8,001 bases of DNA from Verrucomicrobia bacterium UBA6354 (GCA_002440145.1 DJRS01000056.1:1-8001); one strand, 5' to 3'. Counted from the stretch's first letter, positions 1-6,993 are shown. Made by a program: numbers and translations. The notes: generated from the sequence alone by a model not told the origin.

Positions 1-78
1 CGCCACGAGCCAGAAGCGCATGGGACGCCCGCCTTCGCGCGGCAGGTTGTCGAACGGATTCTCTATCCAGACCGTCAC
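1..78 (-). CDS. N-terminus of a possible glycosyltransferase (partial, 3' end outside window)
   Basis: Reading from a GTG at 78-76, an open frame of 26 codons runs off the left edge of the window. It encodes VTVWIENPFDNLP followed by REGGRPMRFWLVA. A short hydrophobic beta-strand, then an ENPFDxLP-type loop and an R-P-x-R-[FY] stretch, resembles the start of family-4-type glycosyltransferases as I remember them. That assignment is inference from 26 residues only. The start lies 3 bases after the ldhA stop, so the gene is probably cotranscribed with ldhA from the promoter near 1173. No strong ribosome binding site is visible before the GTG, which fits translation coupled to ldhA. An unrelated small protein cannot be excluded. 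Confidence 0.5.
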   Translation of the reverse strand, partial: MTVWIENPFDNLPREGGRPMRFWLVA

Positions 79-81
79 GGA

Positions 82-1140
82 TCAAGCCTGTCCGCGGCAG
101 CGGCCGTCTTCGCGCTTCGGGCAGCAGGCCTGCGCGGGCGCGGACTGGCCCATGCAACGGTAACACACCTCGTTCGCGAGCGGCTGGTTGGAGAAGAACG
201 CGTCCAGGTTCGCCAGCGTCGTCGTGGCGATGTTCGCGAGCGCCTCGTGGGTCAGGAAGGCCTGGTGGGAGGTCACGATGACGTTCGGCATGGAGACGAG
301 CAGCGCCAGCACCTTGTTCTGGCGCACCGTGGCGGAGCGGTCCTCGTAGAACCAGCCGCTTTCCTCCTCGTAGACGTCCAGCGCCGCGGCGCCGATATGG
401 CCGCTGCGCAGGGCCGCGAGCAGCGCATCGCTTTCCACGAGCGCGCCGCGCGAGGTGTTCACGAGGATCACGCCCGGCTTCATCTTGGAGATCGTCGTGT
501 GGTTGATCATGTGGTGCGTCTCGGGGGTCAGCGGGCAGTGGAGGGAAATGACGTCCGCCTTCGCGAGCAGGTCGTCGAGCGAGACGTAGTCCAGCCCCGT
601 CGCCGGATTCGGGAAGGCGTCGTAGGCGAGCACGTTCATGCCGAAGCCCTTGCAGATGTCGCAGAAGACGCGGCCGATCTTGCCCGTGCCGATCACGCCG
701 ACGGTCTTGCCGTGGAGGTCGTGGCCCGTGAGCCCGACGAGCGAGAAGTTGAAGTCGCGCGTGCGCGCGGCGGCCTTGTGGATGTGGCGGTTGAGGGTCA
801 TCAGGAGCGAGGCGGCGTGCTCCGCCACCGCGTAGGGCGAGTAGGCCGGCACGCGCACGACCGAAAGCCCCTTCTCGTAGGCGGCCTTGAGATCCACGTT
901 GTTGTAGCCCGCGCAGCGCATGGCCAGGATGCGGACGCCGCGGGCGACGAGCCCCTCGACGACCTGGGCGTCGATCTCGTCGTTGACGAACGCGCACGCC
1001 GCCGCGCAACCGTCCAGAAGCGGCAGGGACGCCGGACGCAGGCGCGTCTCGAAATAGCTCAGTTCGTAGCGTCCGCGGTTCAGCGCGTCGAACGACTCGC
1101 GGTCGTAGGGCTTGGCATCGAAGAATGCGACTTTTTTCAT
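82..1140 (-). CDS. ldhA: D-lactate dehydrogenase (D-isomer 2-hydroxyacid dehydrogenase family), LdhA-like, with Cys-rich C-terminal tail
   Basis: This cytoplasmic enzyme of 352 residues should reduce pyruvate to D-lactate with NADH, re-oxidising NADH during fermentation. The Rossmann glycine motif GTGKIG is at residues 151-156, with an acidic residue D174 at the end of the next strand, the usual choice for NAD rather than NADP. The catalytic set of the family is present: R231 in NTSRGAL, E260 in LDVYEEE, and H292 in SHQAFLT. The stretch from DVYEEE through the SHQAFLT block matches the LdhA subfamily more closely than phosphoglycerate or glycerate dehydrogenases. The ATG at 1140 follows a strong ribosome binding site by 6 bases and has its own promoter, so it starts a new transcription unit. 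After the usual PLANEV ending, residues 326-352 form a tail with five cysteines (C326, C329, C339, C340, C348). Exact substrate preference among 2-ketoacids is not provable from sequence. Confidence 0.93.
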   Translation of the reverse strand: MKKVAFFDAKPYDRESFDALNRGRYELSYFETRLRPASLPLLDGCAAACAFVNDEIDAQVVEGLVARGVRILAMRCAGYNNVDLKAAYEKGLSVVRVPAYSPYAVAEHAASLLMTLNRHIHKAAARTRDFNFSLVGLTGHDLHGKTVGVIGTGKIGRVFCDICKGFGMNVLAYDAFPNPATGLDYVSLDDLLAKADVISLHCPLTPETHHMINHTTISKMKPGVILVNTSRGALVESDALLAALRSGHIGAAALDVYEEESGWFYEDRSATVRQNKVLALLVSMPNVIVTSHQAFLTHEALANIATTTLANLDAFFSNQPLANEVCYRCMGQSAPAQACCPKREDGRCRGQA

Positions 1141-1146
1141 TCCAGT

Positions 1147-1153
1147 CTCCTTT
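1147..1153 (-). promoter_or_regulatory. Ribosome binding site of ldhA
   Basis: The minus strand reads AAAGGAG, ending 6 bases before the ATG at 1140-1138. This is close to a perfect Shine-Dalgarno sequence and is the strongest in the window. It fixes the ldhA start and supports independent, efficient translation rather than coupling to the helicase gene upstream. Confidence 0.88.
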
Positions 1154-1172
1154 CTTTGGGCTGTCGACCCGT

Positions 1173-1183
1173 ATTATAGCACA
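1173..1183 (-). promoter_or_regulatory. Extended -10 promoter for ldhA
   Basis: The minus strand reads TGTGCTATAAT (1183 to 1173). It is a consensus TATAAT -10 box at 1178-1173, preceded by the TGn extension at 1181-1179. No good TTGACA-like -35 box lies at 16-18 bases: the candidates TCGCAT and CGCATT are poor. An extended -10 is known to compensate for a weak -35 with housekeeping sigma factors. Transcription would begin near 1166, leaving a leader of about 25 bases. This is the most AT-rich spot in an otherwise GC-rich window and it lies in the only real intergenic gap (1141-1204), which strengthens the call. No operator palindrome or terminator was found in the gap. Confidence 0.75.
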
Positions 1184-1204
1184 ATCGGGGGCAAAATGCG
1201 ACCG

Positions 1205-3232
1205 TCAGCGGCGCCAGTAGGTCTTGAACGCGGGTTTTTCGGCGGCGGTCTGCCGATCGCTCCGCCTGTACGGCGAGCGGCCGACGGGCGGCGGCAGGTA
1301 GATCGTCGAGCGGCGCGCCTCCAGGAGTTCCGCCGGGACCGCCTTGACGAACATGGACGGCTCGACCGGCACGATGCCGCCGTCGGACAGGACGCGGACG
1401 GAGGGCGAAAACAGGTAGAGCACGTCCTTCGCCCGCGTCAAGGCCACGTAGAAGAGACGGCGCTCTTCCTCGAAACGGTTCTCTTCCACCGCTTTGGCGG
1501 AGGGGAACATGCCCTGCGAGCACCAGGGCAGGAACACGACGGGCCACTCCATGCCTTTGGCCTGGTGGACGGTCGAGAGGGTCAGCCGGTCGCCGGCCGG
1601 TTCGTTGCGGCGCGCGTCCAGGTTGGTGTAGAGGGCCACGTCCGCCAGAAAGCCCGCGAGGCCGCCGTCCGTCGAGGCGATTTGCGCCGCGAGTTCGCGC
1701 ACGTCCGCCACGCGCTCGTCGGCATCCGCGTCCTCCCATTCCCTGTGCAGATGGGCGGCATAGAAGAAATCGAGGAAATCGTCGACAAGCGCGCCGATTT
1801 CGCTGTTTTCCAGGTGTTCCGCGGAGCAGGAGAAGCATTGGGAGAGAGCCGGCCAGACCGGTTTCGCTTTCGCGCCGAGAAACCCGCCCAGCCTGTCGCG
1901 GTCCGCCGCGTCGTGGCAATCGAAGCGGCCGGAGAGCTTCTTCCAGAGCGTCGCGGCCGTTTTTTCGCCCACGCCCGGCAAGAGCGTGGCGAACCGGCGG
2001 AACGAAAGCTCGTCCGTCGGGCAGAGAAGAAGCCGCAGATAGGCGAGCACGTCCTTCACGTGGATCTGTTCGAACACGCCCACGCCCGAGGTGATGCGGA
2101 ACGGGACGCCCTGCCGCGCCAGCGTCATCTGGATTTCGATGGACTGGAAGTGGCTGCGGTAAAGGACGGCCATGTCGGAGTATCTGTAGCCGCTTTCGCG
2201 CGAGACCTGTATGCGGTTCAGGATTTCCGCCGCCTGGACGCGACCGTCGTGCACGCTGTAGAGAATCGGGCGCGCGCCCATATCCGGACGGACGGGCCGC
2301 AATTGCTTCTCGAAATTCTGCGATACGCCTTTCATGACCGCGTTCGCCACTTCGAGAACGCCGGGGACGGAGCGGTAGTTGCGTTCCAGCTTGACGATCT
2401 GGCACCCCTCCCAGCGTTTGGGGAAGTCGAGGATGTTCTCGATCTGGGCGCCGCGCCAGGTGTAGATGCACTGGAAGTCGTCGCCGACGGCCATGATGTT
2501 GCGGTGGCGCGCGGCCAGGATGTCCGTGAACTCGGCCTGCAGGCCGTTCGTGTCCTGGTATTCGTCGACGAGCACGTAGAGGAAATGCTCCTGGAGCATC
2601 TCGCGCACGCGGTCCACGGTCTTGAGCAGCTTAAGGCCGTTGACGAGCAGATCGTCGAAGTCCATCGCGTCGAGTTCGCGTTTGCGTTTGTCGTACGCCG
2701 CGGCGACCGCCACGATCTCCTCGGGCGTGAAACCCGCTTCGCGCGACTGCCACCGGGCGGCGATGTCGGCGAGCGGCTTGGATTCGTTCGCCGCCTCCGA
2801 AATCATCTTGGCGACGACTTCCTTCTTCGGGAAGGACTTGGGGTCCTTGACCGTCGCCTTGATGATCTCGTTGAGGAGCTTCTTCTGGTCGTCTTCGTCC
2901 ACGATGGAAAAGCCGGACGAGTAGCCCAGGAAGGTTCCGTAGCGGCGCAGGAAGCGCGCGCAGATCGAGTGGAAGGTTCCGCTCCAGATCGCGTACGCCT
3001 CGGGCCCGACGACCTTTTCGGCGCGTTCCATCATCTCGCGCGCGGCGCGGTTCGTGAAGGTCAGAAGGAGGATGCGGTCGGGCGGGACGCCCTGCTCGAC
3101 CAGATACGCGACGCGGTGCACGAGCGTGCGGGTCTTGCCGGTGCCCGCCGCCGCCAGCACGAGGATGGGGCCGTCGGGCGCCGTCGCCGCGGCGCATTGT
3201 TCGGGGTTCAGCAATTTCGAGAAATCTGTCAT
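1205..3232 (-). CDS. UvrD/PcrA/Rep-family superfamily 1A DNA helicase
   Basis: This 675-residue protein is an ATP-driven 3'-5' DNA helicase of the kind used in nucleotide excision repair, replication restart or clearing stalled forks. The SF1A motifs appear in order: Q-motif LNPEQ at about 8-12, Walker A AAAGTGKT at 27-34, motif Ia LTFTNRAA near 57-64, motif II DEYQDTN at 223-229, motif III GDDFQCIYTWRGA at 250-262, motif IV ERNYRS at 283-288, motif V STVHQAKGMEW at 553-563, and motif VI VALTRAK at 596-602. It is somewhat shorter than UvrD or PcrA (about 720-740 residues). Only about 73 residues follow motif VI, so the C-terminal Tudor-like RNA-polymerase-binding region is probably missing or reduced. 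The ATG at 3232 lies 1 base after the rsmE stop, implying coupled translation. Nothing nearby points to a defence role, and which of UvrD, PcrA or Rep it replaces cannot be decided here. Confidence 0.93.
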   Translation of the reverse strand: MTDFSKLLNPEQCAAATAPDGPILVLAAAGTGKTRTLVHRVAYLVEQGVPPDRILLLTFTNRAAREMMERAEKVVGPEAYAIWSGTFHSICARFLRRYGTFLGYSSGFSIVDEDDQKKLLNEIIKATVKDPKSFPKKEVVAKMISEAANESKPLADIAARWQSREAGFTPEEIVAVAAAYDKRKRELDAMDFDDLLVNGLKLLKTVDRVREMLQEHFLYVLVDEYQDTNGLQAEFTDILAARHRNIMAVGDDFQCIYTWRGAQIENILDFPKRWEGCQIVKLERNYRSVPGVLEVANAVMKGVSQNFEKQLRPVRPDMGARPILYSVHDGRVQAAEILNRIQVSRESGYRYSDMAVLYRSHFQSIEIQMTLARQGVPFRITSGVGVFEQIHVKDVLAYLRLLLCPTDELSFRRFATLLPGVGEKTAATLWKKLSGRFDCHDAADRDRLGGFLGAKAKPVWPALSQCFSCSAEHLENSEIGALVDDFLDFFYAAHLHREWEDADADERVADVRELAAQIASTDGGLAGFLADVALYTNLDARRNEPAGDRLTLSTVHQAKGMEWPVVFLPWCSQGMFPSAKAVEENRFEEERRLFYVALTRAKDVLYLFSPSVRVLSDGGIVPVEPSMFVKAVPAELLEARRSTIYLPPPVGRSPYRRSDRQTAAEKPAFKTYWRR

Positions 3233-3233
3233 G

Positions 3234-3977
3234 TCAAACGTTTCCGGTTAAGAGTTGCAACTGGGCCAAAAGGGCGATGAGGGCCGTATCCGTGCGCAAA
3301 ATGCGCGTCCCGAGCGAATAGCGGGCGAAGCCATGCTCTTCGAGGCGCGCGAGTTCCGCGTCCGTCCAGCCGCCTTCGGGCCCCACGGCGAGGAGCGGGC
3401 GCGCCGACCCGTCCGCGGCAAAGGCGGGGCGGGCGGTTGCGCCGGGATGGGCGACCAGCCGGGGACCGTCCGGGAAAAGCGCGTCCAGCTCGTCCGACAG
3501 AAACGCGCGGAAGTTGCGCCGCACGAGGAGACGCGGCAGAATGGTCGTTCCCGCCTGCATCAGCCCTTCGATGAACAAAGGACGGTAGTTCTCCTCTTTC
3601 AGGAGCGTCGCACCCCAGAAGTCCTTTTCCACCTTCTGCGCGCCCACGAGCACGATCGTCCCGACGCCCAAGGTCGCCAGCTGGGGCAGGAGACGCTTGA
3701 GGACGCGCGGACGGGGCGGCGCCAGAACGAGATCTATCCAGGGTTGCGGCGAGGGGCTGTCGTGCGCAAGCGCCACGGTCACGCGCGCCCGGGACGGGGT
3801 CTCCCCGTTTTCAATCGCCGTAATCGTGCCGGTTCCCAGCCGGCCGTCGACCTCGCCCGTTTTCAGCGTCTGGCCGACTTCGCCGTGCAGGACCGCGAGG
3901 ACATGCTCGGCGCGGGGGCCGCCGAACGTGGCGCGCCCGTCCGCTATCTCGTCCGCTTCGAAGAGGATGCGGTTCAT
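3234..3977 (-). CDS. rsmE: 16S rRNA (uracil1498-N3)-methyltransferase
   Basis: The 247-residue product should transfer a methyl group from S-adenosylmethionine to N3 of U1498 in helix 44 of 16S rRNA. The N-terminal part (about 1-70) fits the PUA-like RNA-binding domain of the family. The C-terminal part is a SPOUT (trefoil-knot) methyltransferase, with LAVGPEGGWTDAEL at about 206-219 and SLGTRILRTDTA at about 230-241, the two signature loops that bind SAM. The middle section (EKDFWGATLL near 127-136, then EGLMQAGTTILP near 147-158) differs from the more common ATELGV/EAxxQSGR type. It matches, from memory, an alternative RsmE branch with a GLxQAxDTxxP element. Length is normal for RsmE. The start overlaps the stop of the upstream ABC gene as ATGA (3974-3977), with a purine-rich GGGAAGGGG just before the ATG. 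The frame stays open further upstream, but that extension is only the antisense-free shadow of the ABC and argH genes. Confidence 0.93.
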   Translation of the reverse strand: MNRILFEADEIADGRATFGGPRAEHVLAVLHGEVGQTLKTGEVDGRLGTGTITAIENGETPSRARVTVALAHDSPSPQPWIDLVLAPPRPRVLKRLLPQLATLGVGTIVLVGAQKVEKDFWGATLLKEENYRPLFIEGLMQAGTTILPRLLVRRNFRAFLSDELDALFPDGPRLVAHPGATARPAFAADGSARPLLAVGPEGGWTDAELARLEEHGFARYSLGTRILRTDTALIALLAQLQLLTGNV

Positions 3978-4726
3978 GCCGCCCCTTCCCGGCGTTCCGC
4001 CAACGCGCGCGCCACGTCGGGCACGGCGTCCAGCAAACGCCGCGTATAGTCGCTCGCCGGGTGCGCGAAAACCTGTTCCGCGGGACCGGCGTCCACGAAA
4101 ACGCCCTTCTGCATCACGCAGATCCTGTCGCATACGTTCTTGACGACGGCGAGGTCGTGGGCGATGAGCAGGATGGCGAGCCCCATCTCCTTGCGAAGGT
4201 CGCGCAGGATATTGAGGACGCGCGCCTGGACCGAGACGTCCAGCGCCGAGACGGGTTCGTCCGCCACCAATACGTCCGGACGGCAGGCGAGCGCGCGCGC
4301 AATCGAGACGCGCTGGCACTGCCCGCCCGACATTTCGCGCGGATATTGGTCCAGCACCGCGGCGGAAAGCCCCACGCGCGCCAGCAAATCTTCGGGGGAC
4401 TGGGGGTTGCGCTTGATTTTCAGGACTTCCGCCAGCGTCTGGCGGGCCGTCATGCGCGGATTCAGCGAACCGACGGCGTCCTGGAAGACCATCTGCACGG
4501 ATGCCGCGTGCACGGCGAGCCGTCCGCCGGAAGGCTTGCCCAGCCCCATGACCGTGCGCGCGATCGTCGACTTGCCCGAGCCCGATTCGCCCACGATGCC
4601 CAGGATCTCGCCCTTGGCAAGCGTGAACGACACCCCCCGCACGGCCTCGAACGTGCCGTACGAGACGCGCAAATCTTCCGCTTCCAGCAACAGAGGCGCG
4701 CTCACGCGAACAGACGCTCCCGGCAT
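3974..4726 (-). CDS. ABC transporter ATP-binding protein, Opp/Dpp (peptide/nickel) type, orphan
   Basis: This 250-residue protein is a complete single nucleotide-binding domain: Walker A GESGSGKST at 46-54, Q-loop Q82 in VFQD, signature MSGGQCQR at 132-139, Walker B VLVADE at 152-157, D-loop SALD at 160-163, and switch histidine H190 in LIAHD. The NP-R-M stretch after the Q-loop and the HPASDYTRRLLDAVP ending (about 222-236) are typical of the DppF/OppF subfamily that powers peptide, nickel or murein-peptide uptake. Family members are often 260-330 residues, so the C-terminal extension is short. No permease or solute-binding protein gene is present in the window, so the substrate is unknown. 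Two starts compete: ATG at 4726 (AGGAAG 10 bases upstream) and GTG at 4705 (GGGAG 11 bases upstream), the latter overlapping the argH stop as GTGA. The choice changes only seven residues. It is cotranscribed with argH and rsmE. Confidence 0.9.
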   Translation of the reverse strand: MPGASVRVSAPLLLEAEDLRVSYGTFEAVRGVSFTLAKGEILGIVGESGSGKSTIARTVMGLGKPSGGRLAVHAASVQMVFQDAVGSLNPRMTARQTLAEVLKIKRNPQSPEDLLARVGLSAAVLDQYPREMSGGQCQRVSIARALACRPDVLVADEPVSALDVSVQARVLNILRDLRKEMGLAILLIAHDLAVVKNVCDRICVMQKGVFVDAGPAEQVFAHPASDYTRRLLDAVPDVARALAERREGAA

Positions 4727-6063
4727 TGCGCGAACGCTTCCTGGCGTGTTTGGATGGATTGGGCGACCGCCGCGAGACGCCGTGCGTACAGGTCCTCGTC
4801 GATGCCGCCCGTCGTGCCCTCGTGGGTTTTCGCGTTGACCGCGGCGTCGGGGTCTTCCTCCGAGAGCCGCTCCAAATGGTCGCGCACCTCGTGGTAGGCG
4901 TCGCGCCAGGGCGTTCCCTGCGCCACCAGACGCAGGGCGACATCCGTCGCGAACACGCCGGGCGTGAAGCCGGCGCGGCACTTGTCGGCGTCCACCGTCA
5001 CGCCGGCGACGACTTTCGCCAGGATCCGCAGGGTCGTGCGCGTGATGTCGAGCCCCTTCATGTAGAGGCCCTTGCAGTCCTGCAGATCGCGGTTGTAGCC
5101 GCCCGGCATCGCGTGCAAAAGCGAAAGCGCCGCGGTCTGCAGGCCGAGCACCTGCGCCGCCTTCGAGCGGACGAGCTCGAGCACGTCCGGATTGAACTTC
5201 TGGGGCATGATGGAAGAGCCCGTGCAATAGGCGCGCGGCAGTTTGAAACAGGCGAACTCGGGCATGGAAAAGAGAATCAAGTCCTCCGCCAGGCGCGACA
5301 AGACCGCCATCAGCTGCGCCAGGGCGGACAGCACCGCCGCCTCGCATTCGCCGCGGGCCATGGACGCGCCGAAAACGTTGTGGATGGTCGCGGAAAATCC
5401 GAGCAGTTCCGTCGTGCGGGCGCGGTTCAGGGGCAGCGGCACGCCATATCCCGCCGCGCTCCCGAGCGGATTGCGGTCCACGAGCCGGTAGGCGGCCTCC
5501 AGGTTCTCGATCTGGTCGAGGATCATTTCCGCATGGCCCGTCGCCCACATCTCGACGCTCGAGGGCATCGCCGGCTGCAGGTGGGTGCGCCCGACGAGCG
5601 GAATGCGCCCCGCCCGCCGGCCGAACGCGCAGAGCGCCGCCGCCAGTCCGACGGTTTCGCTTTCCGCCGCCAGGAGTTCGTCCTTCATGTGCAGGCGCAC
5701 GTCGACGGCCACCTGGTCGTTGCGCGAACGTCCCGTATGGATCTTCTTGCCCAGATCGCCCAGCTTTTCCGTCAAAAGGCGCTCGACGGCCATGTGGACG
5801 TCCTGGTCCTCGACGCGGATCTCGAAACGTCCGTCCCGGGCGCTCGCGGCGATGCGGCCGAGTTCCTTGCGGACTTCCGCCGCCTCGGTTGGCGTGATGA
5901 CGGGCGTCTTGAGCGGCATTTCCGACAGCATCGTCACGTGCGCAGCGGTGCCCATGCAGTCCCAGACCGCCAGGCGCAGATCCAGAATCGGGTCGTCTCC
6001 AACCGTGTAGGTCAAGATGTCCGGATCGACCGTATTGTCCGTAATCGTCTTCTTGGTATTCAT
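4702..6063 (-). CDS. argH: Argininosuccinate lyase
   Basis: The 453-residue cytoplasmic enzyme catalyses the last step of arginine synthesis, splitting argininosuccinate into arginine and fumarate. It belongs to the fumarase/aspartase superfamily and acts as a tetramer. Visible hallmarks are EDQDVHMAVE at about 85-94, HTGRSRNDQ at 109-117, GRTHLQPAMPSS at 158-169 (H161 is the expected catalytic-region histidine), and the superfamily signature GSSIMPQKFNPD at 282-293 with the catalytic serine S283. The N-terminus lacks the usual WGGRF segment and instead reads TYTVGDDPILDLRLA. Together with PLGSAAGYG near 199-207, this resembles the ArgH type I associate with Bacteroidota. Length is normal (about 455-470). 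The ATG at 6063 overlaps the upstream stop as ATGA and follows a good ribosome binding site by 7 bases. No other arg genes lie in the window. Confidence 0.95.
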   Translation of the reverse strand: MNTKKTITDNTVDPDILTYTVGDDPILDLRLAVWDCMGTAAHVTMLSEMPLKTPVITPTEAAEVRKELGRIAASARDGRFEIRVEDQDVHMAVERLLTEKLGDLGKKIHTGRSRNDQVAVDVRLHMKDELLAAESETVGLAAALCAFGRRAGRIPLVGRTHLQPAMPSSVEMWATGHAEMILDQIENLEAAYRLVDRNPLGSAAGYGVPLPLNRARTTELLGFSATIHNVFGASMARGECEAAVLSALAQLMAVLSRLAEDLILFSMPEFACFKLPRAYCTGSSIMPQKFNPDVLELVRSKAAQVLGLQTAALSLLHAMPGGYNRDLQDCKGLYMKGLDITRTTLRILAKVVAGVTVDADKCRAGFTPGVFATDVALRLVAQGTPWRDAYHEVRDHLERLSEEDPDAAVNAKTHEGTTGGIDEDLYARRLAAVAQSIQTRQEAFAQCRERLFA

Positions 6064-6992
6064 TCGAGTGTTCCTTTCTCCGCTTTGCGCGCGGCTTCGA
6101 GCGCCACGTTGAGTTTGACGTCGGCGTCTTCCAGCTGTTTGTGCAACTCTTCCTGCGTCCGCGCGAAGCGGGCGAGTTCGAACAGGAAATCGCTGTAGGC
6201 GCGCCCGGCCGCGGCGAGTTCGGGGCTGCGGCCGCCCGAATAGGCGACGAGCAAAGGCGCTTTGGCGTACGCCGCGAACCGTACGCGCGGATCGACGGCG
6301 GCCATGTCGATCGCCTGTGCAAAGGTGGCGCAGGGATAGGCGTTCGAGAACGCGTGGCCGTACGCGGCGGGATAGAGCCTCAGACGGCTGGCGAACGTCA
6401 AGACGTCCACCGCCCGCGCCACCCCGGGTTGCAGGACCTTGCGCATGAGCGCGAGCGCCTCCTCGTCCGTGAGGGACGTCTTTTCGCCGCGCTTCCAGCG
6501 TTCCAGTTCGCCGTACTCGTCCGCCGCACGGCGCGCCGGGTCGAGATCACGGTAGAATTCGTCCGCCTCGGCGTCCGAAAGCTCCTTTCCCTTGACCGCG
6601 CGCATGAAGGCCTTGACGATTTCCGTCCGCAGTTTCGCCAGGTCCGTGCTCCCGGGGGCGGGCAGGAAGAGCCGCGTCCGCGGCGGTTCGCCTTCCCGGT
6701 TCTGCACCCGCACCACGACGCGCGCATCGTTCGTGCGCCCTTCCCCTATCGTCAGGCAGACGGCGGGCTCGGCGAAACGCCGCGGTTGTTCGCGGAACCC
6801 CCGGTAGAGTTCCGTGCAAATCCCCGCGGCGAAACCGGCGATGGGGGACTGGTACTCCCGGCGCACGTCGGCCGGGCAGTCGGCGACGACCTGCACGAGC
6901 CCCTGCACTTTCGTGAAAACGGGCGCGCGCATCCGCGCGATGATTTCCGCGCGCGAGAGCGTCGCGGCGAACATAAGGAGCGCCAGGACCAT
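6060..6992 (-). CDS. Unrecognised exported protein
   Basis: I do not recognise this 310-residue protein. The first 15 residues (MVLALLMFAATLSRA, then E) look like a short signal peptide with an A-x-A-like cleavage site (SRA/E), though it has no positively charged n-region. No lipobox cysteine and no further membrane segment are seen, so a periplasmic or secreted location is inferred. The mature part is mixed: about residues 40-110 contain strand-like stretches (AVCLTIGEG, ARVVVRVQN), and about 120-300 are mostly charged helix. It ends in an amphipathic helix (about 275-308) that could form a coiled coil. The ATG at 6992 is the only usable start: a stop lies in frame five codons upstream. It begins 1 base after the MraY-family stop and overlaps argH as ATGA, so it is inside the operon. 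The same GC-rich codon use as its neighbours argues for a real coding gene. Function is unknown; an envelope role is only suggested by the signal peptide and the transferase next door. Confidence 0.75.
   Translation of the reverse strand: MVLALLMFAATLSRAEIIARMRAPVFTKVQGLVQVVADCPADVRREYQSPIAGFAAGICTELYRGFREQPRRFAEPAVCLTIGEGRTNDARVVVRVQNREGEPPRTRLFLPAPGSTDLAKLRTEIVKAFMRAVKGKELSDAEADEFYRDLDPARRAADEYGELERWKRGEKTSLTDEEALALMRKVLQPGVARAVDVLTFASRLRLYPAAYGHAFSNAYPCATFAQAIDMAAVDPRVRFAAYAKAPLLVAYSGGRSPELAAAGRAYSDFLFELARFARTQEELHKQLEDADVKLNVALEAARKAEKGTLE
6071..6077 (-). promoter_or_regulatory. Ribosome binding site of argH
   Basis: The minus strand reads AAAGGAA, ending 7 bases before the argH ATG and lying inside the last codons of the upstream exported-protein gene. 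With the ATGA overlap it decides the argH start. It also suggests that argH can be translated strongly in its own right and not only by coupling. Confidence 0.7.
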
Positions 6993-6993
6993 G

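Noticed and set aside
247..1179. A 310-codon plus-strand frame opposite ldhA
   Set aside because: Low-complexity H/R/V/D-rich translation without motifs; a shadow of ldhA.
1141..1204. A Rho-independent terminator for the six-gene operon
   Set aside because: No GC-rich stem followed by a T-run is found in the gap on the minus strand; the run of Ts near 1193-1196 has no stem before it.
1112..3280. A 722-codon open frame on the plus strand opposite the helicase gene
   Set aside because: Its translation is rich in H, R, E, D and V with no domain, and it mirrors a gene whose SF1 motifs are unmistakable. It is the usual GC-rich antisense artefact.
1205..4726. A defence island built from the UvrD-like helicase and the orphan ABC ATPase
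   Set aside because: No nuclease, OLD-type ATPase, methylase, toxin or mobile-element gene is present. The neighbours are rsmE and argH, and both proteins have ordinary housekeeping-type motifs.
3978..4943. Possible fusion of an N-terminal domain to RsmE, because its frame stays open far upstream
   Set aside because: The upstream extension is arginine- and proline-rich nonsense overlapping the real ABC and argH frames; the ATGA junction with its own purine-rich site gives a normal-length RsmE.
4726..6198. A 490-codon plus-strand frame opposite argH
   Set aside because: No recognisable motif, biased composition, no ribosome binding site or promoter, and argH on the other strand explains the conservation-like openness.
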